Part shown: in pieces, positions 18,083 through 26,363 of the stretch | How the letters are laid out: each line of letters starts with the position of its first letter | How positions within the stretch are numbered: position 1 is the stretch's first letter | Origin: Chloroflexota bacterium | Lineage (GTDB): Bacteria; Chloroflexota; Dehalococcoidia; UBA2979 | Length of the DNA: 64,000 bases | Reading direction: 5' to 3' | NCBI GenBank assembly: GCA_947472995.1 | Contig: CANJBO010000001.1 | Location: 62,001-126,000 of the forward strand | Made by a program: the position numbers and the translations under genes | The notes under the pieces: generated by a model | Database searches by the model: none | What the model was told of the DNA's origin: nothing | Seen by the model: only the letters and a program-made list of their open reading frames with translations

Positions 18083-19104
18083 TGCGCTCGCTCCGGATCT
18101 GGGTCGGCACGGCGGTCAGCCTCGTCTTCCTCGTGCTGCTGCTGTGGCGCGTCGATCGCGATGAGCTGCTGCTCGCGCTGCGGCAGGTGGACGCGCGCTG
18201 GCTGCTGCTGGCGCTCGTGGTGTTCGGCCTGTCGATCTGGGTGCGCGTGCTGCGCTGGCGCACGATCCTCGCGCGGGTGATGCCGGTGCCGACCAGCGAC
18301 GCCGCCGAGCTGCTGATCATCGGCTGCGCGGCGAACAACATCCTCCCCGCGCGCACCGGCGAGATCGTGCGCGCGGTCCTGCTGCAACGCCGTCACGGCG
18401 GGTCGATGGTGACCGCGCTCGGCACGATCGTCGTCGAGCGCGTCTTCGACGGGCTGATCCTCGCGCTGATGCTGGCCGCATCGCTCGCGTTCCTCGGCGG
18501 CAACGCGCTGCTGCGGCAGGGCGCGCTGCTGGCGGCCGCCGGCTTCGGCGGCGTGGCGGCGGTGCTGGTCGCGCTCGCGCTCTGGCCGCGCGCCACGCGC
18601 GGGCTGATCGACGCGATCCTGTCGCGCTTCCCCGCCGCGATCGCGCCACGGCTGCGCGCGCTCAGCACGCGCTTCCTCGACGGGCTCGTCGCGCTGGGCA
18701 GCGCGCGCACGTGGGCGATCGTCGGCGCGGCGTCGCTGCTGACGTGGAGCCTCGAGGCCGCGACGTACGCGGTCGTCGGCACGGCGTTCGGGCTGCACCT
18801 GTCGCCGCTGATCTACTTCGCGATCTGCGGCGCCGCGAACCTCACGGTCGCGATCCCCAGCACGTCCGGCGCGATCGGCCCGTACGAGTACCTGGTGGTC
18901 GTGGTGATGACGGCGTTCGTCCCGGGAGTGACGGAGTCGGCCGCGACGGCGTACGCGATCGCGCTGCACCTGTTCGTGCTGCTGCCGGTCACGCTGATCG
19001 GCGTGCTGCTGCTCTGGCGGCGCGACCTCGGCTTCGGCGACCTCGCGCGGGCGGGGAGCGTCGAGGCCCCTCAACCGGCAACCAACACGGGAGCGGCACG
19101 GTGA
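18082..19104 (+). CDS. flippase-like / lysylphosphatidylglycerol synthase TM-region family membrane protein
   Basis: A 340-residue protein with seven to eight predicted helices. It carries the family's conserved loops (NNILPARTGEIVRA near residues 89-102, ERVFDGL near 120) and a late GAIGPYEY motif. This family is often called flippase-like or LPG-synthase TM, after the membrane half of MprF. It has no soluble acyltransferase domain, so MprF activity is not expected. Its position in a coupled cassette with DUF2298 and Agl23-like proteins suggests movement or handling of a lipid-linked sugar. The GTG start overlaps the previous stop by one base, and the next gene overlaps as GTGA. Confidence 0.82.
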   Translation: MRSLRIWVGTAVSLVFLVLLLWRVDRDELLLALRQVDARWLLLALVVFGLSIWVRVLRWRTILARVMPVPTSDAAELLIIGCAANNILPARTGEIVRAVLLQRRHGGSMVTALGTIVVERVFDGLILALMLAASLAFLGGNALLRQGALLAAAGFGGVAAVLVALALWPRATRGLIDAILSRFPAAIAPRLRALSTRFLDGLVALGSARTWAIVGAASLLTWSLEAATYAVVGTAFGLHLSPLIYFAICGAANLTVAIPSTSGAIGPYEYLVVVVMTAFVPGVTESAATAYAIALHLFVLLPVTLIGVLLLWRRDLGFGDLARAGSVEAPQPATNTGAAR

Positions 19105-20477
19105 ACGTAATCGTGATCGGGGCGGGCGTCGCGGGCCTCGCCGCCGCGTTCGAGCTGGCGAAGCACGGGCACGAGGTCGCGGTGTACGAGGCGAGCGACC
19201 GCCCCGGCGGCCAGGTCCGCACGTTCGAGGTCGGCGGCGGGCGCGTGGAGATCTTCTACCACCACCTGTTCCGCTCGGACACGACGATCGTCGACCTGAT
19301 CGACGAGCTGGGGCTCGGCGCCGACCTCGACTGGATCGACTCGAACGTCGGGCTGCACGCGGGGGGCAAGAACTACCCGTTCGTCGGGCCGGTCGACCTG
19401 CTGCGCTTCGACCGCGTCTCGCTGATCACGCGCGTGCGCCTCGGCCTCGGCGCGCTGTACCTGCGGCGCTACAAGCACTGGCGCAACTTCGAGGGCAAGC
19501 GCGCCGCCGAGTGGATCAAGCGCTGGGTCGGCCGCGAGGGCTACGACGCCGTGTGGGGCCCGCTGCTGCGCGCGAAGTTCCGTGCGCACGCGGAGAACGT
19601 CTCGCTCGTCTGGTTCTGGGGCAAGCTGCACCTGCGCTTCGCGTCGCGGCAAGGCGGCGGGCTCCTCGGCGGGCTGTTCGCGAAGGAGCAGCTCGGCTAC
19701 CTGCGCGGCTCGTTCGGGCGGCTGATCGATGCGCTGGTCGCGGCGATCGAGGCGCGCGGCGGCACGATCAACGTGCAATCCCCCGTCGAGCGCATCCTGA
19801 TCGAGGACGGTCGCGCCACCGGCATCCGCCTGCGCGACGGGCGCGAGCTGTCGGCGGACGTCGTACTCGCAACCGTGCCGTCGGAGTGGTTCGCGCGCAT
19901 GGTGCCCGACCTCGCCGAACGCGACGCGGGCTACGCCTCGATGCTCACCGCCGTGCAGTACCAGTGGGCGACGGTGCTGCTGCTGCACCTCGACCGGCCG
20001 CTGTCGCCGATCTACTGGCTGACGATGACGGAGGACGACTGCCCGTTCGTCGTCGCGGTGGAGCAGACGAACTTCCGGCCGCCCTCGGACTACGGCGGGG
20101 CGCACCTCCTGTACCTCTCGAACTACGTCGACCCCGGCGATCCGACCACCGAGCAGACGGCCGACCAGGTCTTCGATCGCTACGAGCCGTACCTGCGCCG
20201 CATCAACCCGGCATTCGACCGGTCGTGGGTGCAGGAGAAGTGGCTGTTCACCGACCGTGCCGGCCAGCCGGTGGTGCATGCGGACTACCACGAGACGATC
20301 CCACCGCACCGCACGCCGGTCGCCGGCCTCTACCTGGCGAACACGACCCAGATCTACCCGGAGGACCGCGGCCAGAACTACTCCATCCGCATGGGCCAGC
20401 GCGTCGCGCGCCTGCTGGAGATGGACGCCGATCGCCCAGCCACCGCCGCCCCGGACGAGGCGCCCGCCGCGCCCTAG
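19101..20477 (+). CDS. FAD-dependent oxidoreductase (amine oxidase / protoporphyrinogen oxidase-like)
   Basis: A 458-residue flavoprotein with an N-terminal dinucleotide-binding motif (VIGAGVAGLAAAFELAKHG, residues 4-22), the following acidic Tyr-Glu (YEASDRPGGQV), and a C-terminal FAD-contact segment (GLYLANTTQIYPEDRGQN). The fold is that of phytoene desaturases, protoporphyrinogen oxidases and UDP-galactopyranose-mutase-like enzymes. The substrate is unknown. Coupling (GTGA) to three membrane proteins for lipid-linked sugar handling favours a polyprenoid or sugar-nucleotide substrate over haem or carotenoids, for which no neighbouring genes are present. The last ~20 residues are Ala/Pro-rich. 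Confidence 0.82.
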   Translation: MNVIVIGAGVAGLAAAFELAKHGHEVAVYEASDRPGGQVRTFEVGGGRVEIFYHHLFRSDTTIVDLIDELGLGADLDWIDSNVGLHAGGKNYPFVGPVDLLRFDRVSLITRVRLGLGALYLRRYKHWRNFEGKRAAEWIKRWVGREGYDAVWGPLLRAKFRAHAENVSLVWFWGKLHLRFASRQGGGLLGGLFAKEQLGYLRGSFGRLIDALVAAIEARGGTINVQSPVERILIEDGRATGIRLRDGRELSADVVLATVPSEWFARMVPDLAERDAGYASMLTAVQYQWATVLLLHLDRPLSPIYWLTMTEDDCPFVVAVEQTNFRPPSDYGGAHLLYLSNYVDPGDPTTEQTADQVFDRYEPYLRRINPAFDRSWVQEKWLFTDRAGQPVVHADYHETIPPHRTPVAGLYLANTTQIYPEDRGQNYSIRMGQRVARLLEMDADRPATAAPDEAPAAP

Positions 20478-20513
20478 ACCAGCTACGATGCCGCCGCAGT
20501 CGAGGAGCCACAG

Positions 20514-20894
20514 ATGCCGGACCCCAGCAAGCCGTACGTGGTGAAGCCGCAGGACGCCGGGAGCACGGCCCAGACGCCCGGCATGGTGCGCATCCCCGGC
20601 GTGACCGCCGACTCCACGGGCGCCTCGAGGATCTGGCTGGGCACGGTGACCGTCGCGCCGCACCAGAAGAGCCTGCCGCACCACCACGGCGAGGCCGAGA
20701 CGGCCGTCTACGTGCTGCGCGGCCACCTCCGCGTCCTCTTCGGCGAGGGCTACGCCGAGTCGGTCGAGGCCGGGCCCAACGAGTTCCTCTACGTGCCGCC
20801 CTTCATCCACCACATCGAGGAGAACCCCTACGACGAGGAGTACGAGGGCGTCCTCGCACGGTCGCCCGACAACATCGTCGTGAACGTCGAGTAG
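20514..20894 (+). CDS. small cupin-domain protein
   Basis: A single-domain cupin of 126 residues. Motif 1 is seen as PHHHGEAETAVYVLRG (His/His/Glu metal ligands, about residues 58-73), and motif 2 as NEFLYVPPFIHHIEEN, supplying a further His. Such proteins bind a metal and act as isomerases, dioxygenases or sensors of small molecules; no specific activity can be assigned. A GAGGAG-type RBS (in GTCGAGGAGC) precedes the ATG. A TACGAT hexamer at 20484-20489 could be its own -10 box, so it need not belong to the preceding cassette. Confidence 0.8.
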   Translation: MPDPSKPYVVKPQDAGSTAQTPGMVRIPGVTADSTGASRIWLGTVTVAPHQKSLPHHHGEAETAVYVLRGHLRVLFGEGYAESVEAGPNEFLYVPPFIHHIEENPYDEEYEGVLARSPDNIVVNVE

Positions 20895-20918
20895 CCTCGG
20901 GCCCCGCGGCGGCACGCC

Positions 20919-20947
20919 TTGAGCGCCCTCCGGGGCGCCCGTATAGT
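20919..20947 (+). promoter_or_regulatory. promoter of the nuoE/nuoF-like pair with an inverted repeat in the spacer
   Basis: TTGAGC (20919-20924) and TATAGT (20942-20947) are separated by exactly 17 bp and lie 37 bases before the nuoE-like ATG. The spacer holds a perfect inverted repeat (GCGCCC-TCCG-GGGCGC, 20923-20938). This could be an operator or, read as RNA, the end of the cupin transcript. Confidence 0.65.
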
Positions 20948-20983
20948 TGAGCGAAGCCGCCGCGCACGCGTGAAGGGCGATCG

Positions 20984-21517
20984 ATGCCGCTCGAGACCGA
21001 GTCCCGCGCACAGATCCGGGCCCTCATCGCGGACCTCCGCCCCGACCACGGCGATCTGCTCGCCGCGCTCCACCGCGTGCAGCACGAGTACGGCTTCCTC
21101 TCCCGCGAGGCGATGGAGGTCGTCGGCGAGCAGCTGCACCTCTTCGCCGCGCAGGTCTTCGGTGCGGCCTCCTACTACGAGGAGTTCCGCTTCGACCCGC
21201 CCGCCGCCGTGGACATCCGCTGGTGCTCCGGCCCCGCCTGCCGCGCCCGCAACGGCGGCGGCATCCGCGACGCGATGCTTGCCACCCTCGCCGTGCCGAT
21301 GGACGGGCAGACGGCCGATGGACGCGTCGGCATCCGCCTCGGGCAGTGCATCGGGACGTGCGAGCTGGCCCCGCAGATCTGGATCGAGGAGCGCGCGACC
21401 CACACGAACGAGGTCGTCGGGAACCTGAACGCCGCGCAGGCCGTCCGCCTCGCGCGCGCCCTCCGCGACGGCGCGACGGCTCGCGAGGTTCTTGGACAGG
21501 ACGTCCTCCGTGGTTAG
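20984..21517 (+). CDS. NuoE-like [2Fe-2S] thioredoxin-fold subunit
   Basis: A 177-residue homologue of the 24-kDa subunit of complex I and of the small diaphorase subunit of NAD-linked hydrogenases and formate dehydrogenases. The N-terminal helical part (HRVQHEYGFLSREAMEVVG) precedes the thioredoxin-like domain. The four expected [2Fe-2S] cysteines are present as CSGPAC (about residues 82-87) and CIGTC (about 122-126). It passes electrons between the FMN/NADH site of its partner and an acceptor subunit. A promoter lies just upstream, and the nuoF-like gene begins inside its 3' end. No other complex I, hydrogenase or formate dehydrogenase gene is in the window. Confidence 0.9.
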   Translation: MPLETESRAQIRALIADLRPDHGDLLAALHRVQHEYGFLSREAMEVVGEQLHLFAAQVFGAASYYEEFRFDPPAAVDIRWCSGPACRARNGGGIRDAMLATLAVPMDGQTADGRVGIRLGQCIGTCELAPQIWIEERATHTNEVVGNLNAAQAVRLARALRDGATAREVLGQDVLRG

Positions 21518-23432
21518 CGCGAACCCCACCGGCTCCCCCCTCGAACGGTACGAGGCGATGACCGCCGCCGCCGCGCCCGTGTACGCCGCGTGGCGCACCC
21601 CGGAGCGCCCGCGCATCGACGTCGCCATCGACACCTCGTCACTCGCCAACGGCGCCCGCGCCACGCGCGACGCGATCACGGCGGTGGTCGCCCAGACCAA
21701 CGCCGCGGTCGACCTCGGCCAGAACCACGGGTACGGGATGCAGTGGCTCCAGCCGCTCGTCACGGTCACCTTCCCCGACGGCGCGTCGGTCGTGTACGGC
21801 CCCATCACCGCCGCCGAGGCCACGACGATCGTCGACATCGCCACGGGACGCGTCCCCGCGACCTCGACGCTCGCGGTCGGCACGATCGCGGGCGAGCGCG
21901 CGGGCATCCCGAGTCTGCGCGAGCACCCGTTCTTCGCGCTGGAGCCCGCGACCGGGCGACGCCTGATCCACCGGCTCGGCTTCACCGACCCCGAGAACAT
22001 GCAGCACTACCTCGCGACCGGCGGCTACCACGCCGCGGCGCGCATGCTGGACCGCCACCAGTCGCCGGCGCAGGTGCGGCAGGAGCTCATCGACTCCGCC
22101 CTCGGCGGGCGGGGCGGCGGCAACTTCCCGGCGGGCACGAAGTGGAACTTCCTCGCCACCGCGCCGGGCGACGAGCACTACGTCATCTGCAACGCCGACG
22201 AGGGCGACCCGGGCGCGTGGGTGAACCGCGTGATCATGGAGGGCGACCCGCACCTGCTGGTCGAGGGCCTCCTCATCGCCGCATACGCCACGGGCTCACG
22301 CGGCGGCTTCATCTACATCCGCGACGAGTACCCGCTGGCGATCGCACGCATGGAGCAGGCCGTCCGCGAGGCGGAGGCGGCCGGGCTGCTGGGCGATGGC
22401 ATCCTCGGCACGGGCGTGAACCTCGAGCTGCGCGTGATCCGCGGCGCCGGCGCGTACGTCTGCGGCGAGGAGACCGGGCTCATCTCCTCGATCCAGGACT
22501 CGCGCGGGATGCCGCGCGTGAAGCCGCCGTTCCCGGCGGGCTCCGGCGTGTTCTTCAAGCCGTCCAACGTGAACAACGTGGAGACCTACGCCAACGCGCC
22601 GATGGTCATCGAGCACGGCGCCCAGTGGTACATCGAGTACGGCACGGAGCGCATGCGCGGCACGCGCCTGTTCTCGTTTTCCGGCGACATCCAGCGCGTC
22701 GGCTTCATGGAGGTCCCGTTCGGCGTCCCGCTGGCCGGGGTGATCGATGCCTGCGGCGGCATGCTGCCGGGCCAGCAGCTGAAGGCGATCCAGTCGGGCG
22801 GCCCGCTCGGCTCGATGCTCCCGGCGCGCGAGGTGCCCAACCTGTCGATGGAGAACGCGCCGTTCTCCGCGCTCGACGCGCTGATGGGCGGCGGCGGGAT
22901 CGTGTTCCTCGGCGACCAGGTCTGCACGATCCACATGGCGGAGATGTTCGCGCAGTTCGTGGAGGAGGAGTCGTGCGGCCGCTGCACGACCTGCCACGGC
23001 GGCAACCAGCGCCAGACCGAGATCATCCGCCGCACGATCGCCGGCGACGGCCGCCGCGAGGACCGTCACAACCTCGCGCTGGTCGACCGCACGCTGCAGT
23101 TCTCGAACTGCGTGCACGGCCAGTTCAGCCCGAAGATCGTCCGCAACACGCTGCGCTTCTTCTCCGACGAGTACGAGCGCCACTCCTCCGGCCGCACCTG
23201 CGACGCGCTGGAGTGCGAGGGCCTGATCCAGTTCCGCGTGACGAACCAGCGCGACCCCCAGCTCGCCGAGGCGCAGGCGATCTGCCCGACCGCGGCGATC
23301 GTCGGCGCGCCGGGCAACCGCAGCGTGAACGACGCGCTGTGCATCCGCTGCGGCGCCTGCACGGACGTCGCGCCGAACGCCCTCGTCCGCGAGGCGAAGC
23401 CCGCCACCCCGCGCATCCTCGCGCTCAGCTAG
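21510..23432 (+). CDS. NuoF-like NADH-binding FMN/[4Fe-4S] subunit with a reduced C-terminal ferredoxin domain
   Basis: A 640-residue diaphorase subunit. It has an N-terminal region of ~150 residues without cysteines. The FMN/NADH motifs follow: GGRGGGNFPAG near residue 196, CNADEGDPGAW near 227, and GAGAYVCGEETGL near 315. The N3-type cluster motif ESCGRCTTC is near 487, with its fourth Cys in SNCVHGQ. The C-terminal domain matches the two-cluster ferredoxin of HndC-like proteins. It keeps only ICPTAAI (near 590) and CIRCGACTDVAP (near 610), enough for one cluster. GTG 21510 overlaps the nuoE stop. The partner catalytic subunit is unknown. Confidence 0.88.
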   Translation: MVSANPTGSPLERYEAMTAAAAPVYAAWRTPERPRIDVAIDTSSLANGARATRDAITAVVAQTNAAVDLGQNHGYGMQWLQPLVTVTFPDGASVVYGPITAAEATTIVDIATGRVPATSTLAVGTIAGERAGIPSLREHPFFALEPATGRRLIHRLGFTDPENMQHYLATGGYHAAARMLDRHQSPAQVRQELIDSALGGRGGGNFPAGTKWNFLATAPGDEHYVICNADEGDPGAWVNRVIMEGDPHLLVEGLLIAAYATGSRGGFIYIRDEYPLAIARMEQAVREAEAAGLLGDGILGTGVNLELRVIRGAGAYVCGEETGLISSIQDSRGMPRVKPPFPAGSGVFFKPSNVNNVETYANAPMVIEHGAQWYIEYGTERMRGTRLFSFSGDIQRVGFMEVPFGVPLAGVIDACGGMLPGQQLKAIQSGGPLGSMLPAREVPNLSMENAPFSALDALMGGGGIVFLGDQVCTIHMAEMFAQFVEEESCGRCTTCHGGNQRQTEIIRRTIAGDGRREDRHNLALVDRTLQFSNCVHGQFSPKIVRNTLRFFSDEYERHSSGRTCDALECEGLIQFRVTNQRDPQLAEAQAICPTAAIVGAPGNRSVNDALCIRCGACTDVAPNALVREAKPATPRILALS

Positions 23433-23442
23433 CACACGTTCA

Positions 23443-23457
23443 CGGGGACGCTCCCCG
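23443..23457 (+). terminator. short hairpin after the nuoF-like gene
   Basis: A perfect 6-bp stem (CGGGGA / TCCCCG) with a 3-base loop lies 11 bases after the nuoF-like stop. It is not followed by a T tract. A weak terminator or stabilising hairpin is possible. Confidence 0.35.
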
Positions 23458-23485
23458 CATCGGCACGACCGAAACGAGCATCCCG

Positions 23486-25606
23486 GTGACGCAGCACGCC
23501 TTCCGGCCGGCCAGGGCAGTCCTCCCCGCGATCTCGACGATGATCGCCGCCGTGGCGCTCGCGCTCACGCTGCTCCTCGTGCCGCCGCCGCACGCCGAGG
23601 CCGCCGCGATGGTGGTGACGACGAACGCCGACAACGTGACGATCGACGCGCAGTGCTCGCTGCGCGAGGCGATGACGAACGCCGGCGACAACGCCGCGAC
23701 GAACGTCGACTGTCCTGCGGGTGGGGCGACGGGCGACACGATCACCTTCGCCGTCGGTCTCGCGGGACAGACGATCACGCTGGTCTCGGAACTCCCGGAC
23801 GTGAACCGCCGGATCGGTGATTCCGTGACGATCGACGGCACCGGGCGAAACGTCACGATCAGCGGAGGCTCGACCGTCGGGATCCTGACAGTCAACGGCG
23901 CCGGCATCGGAGGCGCCACCGCCGAGTTGCGGGGGCTGACGATCCGTGACGGTCGAGGAGTGAACGCCGGCGCGATCGACAACCCGGACGGCGCGCTGAC
24001 GCTCGTCGACACCACGTTCATTAACAACACCCTGGGCGTCGGCACGACCGGCGGCGCCATCCGCTCACTTGGCGTGGCGAGCCTGACGGTCCGGAACAGC
24101 ACGTTCACGGGGAACGCCGCGCTCTCCGGTGGCGCGGGTGGCGCGATCGTGATCACGGGCGGCACCGCAACGATCACCAACAGCACGTTCAGCGGAAACA
24201 CGAGTCCGAACGGGATCGGCGGCGCCATCGCCGTGGTCAATAGCACGGTCGACATCGTGAACTCGACGATCTCCGGGAACAACGCCAACGACGGAGGCGG
24301 ACTGTTCCAGGGGTCCGGAACCGTCACGCTGTCGAACACGATCGTCGCGAACAACACCACCTTCGGCATCAATCCCGACTGCTCCGGCACCGTGACGAAC
24401 AACAACGTCAACCTGATCGAGAGCCTCATCGGCTGCACCGTCAACGGCACCGGGACCACGCTCAACGTCGACCCGGCGCTCGCCGCGCTCGCGAGCAACG
24501 GCGGGCCGGTGCAGACCTTCGCGCTCAACGTCGGCAGTCCCGCGCTCGGCGCGGGGAATGCGGGCGTGCGCTCGGCGCTGGCGGGTGGCGCCCTCGATGC
24601 GCGCGGCATCGCGCGGCCGCAGGGCACCGGCTGCGACCTCGGCGCGTACGAGGCGCTCCAGCTGTCGGTCGCGCCGGTCTCGCAGGCGGAGGGCAACGGC
24701 GCCACCGTGTTCAACGTCCCGGTGACGCTGTCGCAGGCGCTCCCCGCCGGGTTCCCGAGCGTGACCGTGCAGTACGACACCTCGAACGGGACGGCGATCG
24801 CACCGGCGGACTACACGGCGGTCGTCGCCGGGACCGTCACGTTCACCGCAGGCGGATCGGCGACGGTGAACGCCACAGTGCCGGTGATCGGCAACACCGC
24901 CATCGGCGCCCCGAAGACATTTACGGTGACGCTGAGCAACGCCGTCCGCGCGGTGCTCGGCACCAGCAGCGCGATCGGCACGATCACGGACGACGACGTG
25001 CTGGAAGTGCCACCCGCCGAGGCGCCCCAGCCGTACATCGAGGCGCCCGCGAGCAGCACGGCGACCGCCGGCGCGCCGTTCACCCTCAGCCCGCGCGCGG
25101 GCGACGGTGCCGGGCCGTACCGCTGGTCGGTGATCGGTGGGGCGCTGCCGCCGGGCCTCGCGATCGACGCAGCCACCGGCGCGATCGGCGGGACGGCCAC
25201 GACACCCGGCACGTACACCGCGACGCTCCGCGCGCTCGACAGCCTCGGCATCAACGCCGACCTCGTCGTGACGATCATGGTCGGGGCGGGCGTGGGCACG
25301 CCGCCGACCTCGCCGCCTGCGGCCTTGCCGTTGCCGACCCCGCCCGCGTCCATGCCCACCGGGACGTTCGCCGTGACGCCGATCTTCAACGGCAGCGGGA
25401 TCGCCTCGGCGGTGTTCGCGGGCGGCACGAGCGCGCAGATCGAGGCGGCCGTGCTCGCCGCCGGCGGCAGCGGCGCGTGGGTACAGGACGCGCGAGGCGT
25501 GTTCCACCTGCTCGTCGCCGGCAGCCCCGCGTTCCTGCAGGCACCGTTCCTCGAGGCGTTCCCGGGCGGCCTCGCCGGGCCGGTGGCGGTGTTCGTGATC
25601 CGCTAG
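23486..25606 (+). CDS. secreted CSLREA / parallel beta-helix surface protein with Calx-beta, Ig-like and shared C-terminal modules
   Basis: A 706-residue exported protein of unknown function. From a GTG start it has a signal peptide (hydrophobic residues ~20-33, cleavage near HAEAAA). A CSLREA motif is at 57-62. A Ser/Thr/Asn-rich repeat region (GNTSPNGIGGAI, SNTIVANNT) is typical of a right-handed beta-helix and runs to ~375. A Calx-beta-like domain with SNGTAIAPADY and ending in GTITDDD follows, then a He_PIG-type Ig domain (LPPGLAIDAATGAIGGT). The final ~80 residues (from 25361) match the ends of two other secreted proteins here. It probably binds or decorates the cell surface. Confidence 0.82.
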   Translation: MTQHAFRPARAVLPAISTMIAAVALALTLLLVPPPHAEAAAMVVTTNADNVTIDAQCSLREAMTNAGDNAATNVDCPAGGATGDTITFAVGLAGQTITLVSELPDVNRRIGDSVTIDGTGRNVTISGGSTVGILTVNGAGIGGATAELRGLTIRDGRGVNAGAIDNPDGALTLVDTTFINNTLGVGTTGGAIRSLGVASLTVRNSTFTGNAALSGGAGGAIVITGGTATITNSTFSGNTSPNGIGGAIAVVNSTVDIVNSTISGNNANDGGGLFQGSGTVTLSNTIVANNTTFGINPDCSGTVTNNNVNLIESLIGCTVNGTGTTLNVDPALAALASNGGPVQTFALNVGSPALGAGNAGVRSALAGGALDARGIARPQGTGCDLGAYEALQLSVAPVSQAEGNGATVFNVPVTLSQALPAGFPSVTVQYDTSNGTAIAPADYTAVVAGTVTFTAGGSATVNATVPVIGNTAIGAPKTFTVTLSNAVRAVLGTSSAIGTITDDDVLEVPPAEAPQPYIEAPASSTATAGAPFTLSPRAGDGAGPYRWSVIGGALPPGLAIDAATGAIGGTATTPGTYTATLRALDSLGINADLVVTIMVGAGVGTPPTSPPAALPLPTPPASMPTGTFAVTPIFNGSGIASAVFAGGTSAQIEAAVLAAGGSGAWVQDARGVFHLLVAGSPAFLQAPFLEAFPGGLAGPVAVFVIR

Positions 25607-25647
25607 TCCCTGGCAGCCTAGCTCCGGCGGCCCTAGTCTCCGGCAGC
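25603..25647. repeat. three 15-bp tandem repeats at the junction of two convergent genes
   Basis: Units at 25603-25617, 25618-25632 and 25633-25647 each begin with CTAG and follow CTAGTCYCYGGCAGC, the middle unit being slightly diverged. The first unit holds the stop codon of the beta-helix gene, and the third holds the stop codon of the convergent CHAP gene. Confidence 0.55.
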
Positions 25648-26262
25648 TCGGTGCTCGATCTCGGCGTCGCGCCGCTGCGGGTAGATGTAGCCAATGAACC
25701 CGTGACCGAGGCGCGAGCGCACCTCCGCCCACGTCAGCGTCGCCCATGACTCGCGCCCCCACATGGAGGTGCGGTAGCGCGACCAGCCGGCGCAGCCGTA
25801 GCCGCCCCAGTTCATCTCGCTCACGGTGATGCCGCTCTCGCTCACCGCCTCGACGTAGGCGACGTGGCCGGCGTTCGTGTCCCAGACGGCGATCGCGCCC
25901 GGGCGCGCGGCACGGATGTCGGCGCTAACGACCCAGCCGGCCGCCGATGCGTGGTCGTACCAGGTCACCGCGTTGCCGCGCCAGTTCACGCCGGGATCGG
26001 GCGCGACCGTGTCAAAGCGGCGCGCCGCGTGCGTCGTGCACTGGCCGCCGGAGCCCTCGCGCGTGGAGGCAAAGCCCTTGTGCGGGCGCGTGTCACGGCC
26101 GTCGGGGGGACAGTCGCCGGCGGTCTGTGCCTCGACGCGCGACGGCGCGAGCAGCGCGACGGGCGCGGCGACGCCGGCCGCTGCGAGCAGGCCGAGGAAC
26201 GCGCGACGATCGGCGCGGGGAGCCGCTCCGGGGGCCAGCGAGCGGGCGAGGTGGTCGGACAC
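25633..26262 (-). CDS. exported CHAP-domain protein (putative peptidoglycan amidase/endopeptidase)
   Basis: A 209-residue protein with an N-terminal twin-arginine signal (RRAFLGLLAAAGVAAPVALLAP, about residues 19-40). A CHAP domain follows: nucleophile Cys in GGQCTTHAARRF, catalytic His in AGHVAYVEAV, and a late polar SEMNWGGYGC segment. CHAP enzymes cleave peptidoglycan peptides or act as amidases, which fits a cell-wall role. GTG 26262 was chosen because GGAG lies five bases upstream; an in-frame GTG at 26268 overlaps that RBS. The Tat signal implies export after folding. Confidence 0.8.
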   Translation of the reverse strand: MSDHLARSLAPGAAPRADRRAFLGLLAAAGVAAPVALLAPSRVEAQTAGDCPPDGRDTRPHKGFASTREGSGGQCTTHAARRFDTVAPDPGVNWRGNAVTWYDHASAAGWVVSADIRAARPGAIAVWDTNAGHVAYVEAVSESGITVSEMNWGGYGCAGWSRYRTSMWGRESWATLTWAEVRSRLGHGFIGYIYPQRRDAEIEHRAAGD

Positions 26263-26363
26263 GGGCACTCCTGCACCAGCGTGCGTCGCGACTCGCACGA
26301 CCCGCGCACGATACCGCATCGGCTGCGCACGGTCGTTCGCATCCACGCCCTGCCGGCGGCGGC

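Noticed and set aside
19101-20477. Phytoene desaturase (carotenoid pathway)
   Set aside because: The fold is shared, but no other carotenoid gene is nearby and the gene is coupled to glycan-type membrane proteins. It was left as an FAD oxidoreductase of unknown substrate.
20984-23432. A complete respiratory complex I operon
   Set aside because: Only NuoE- and NuoF-like genes are present. The NuoF carries a C-terminal ferredoxin-type domain typical of soluble diaphorases, not of standard complex I.
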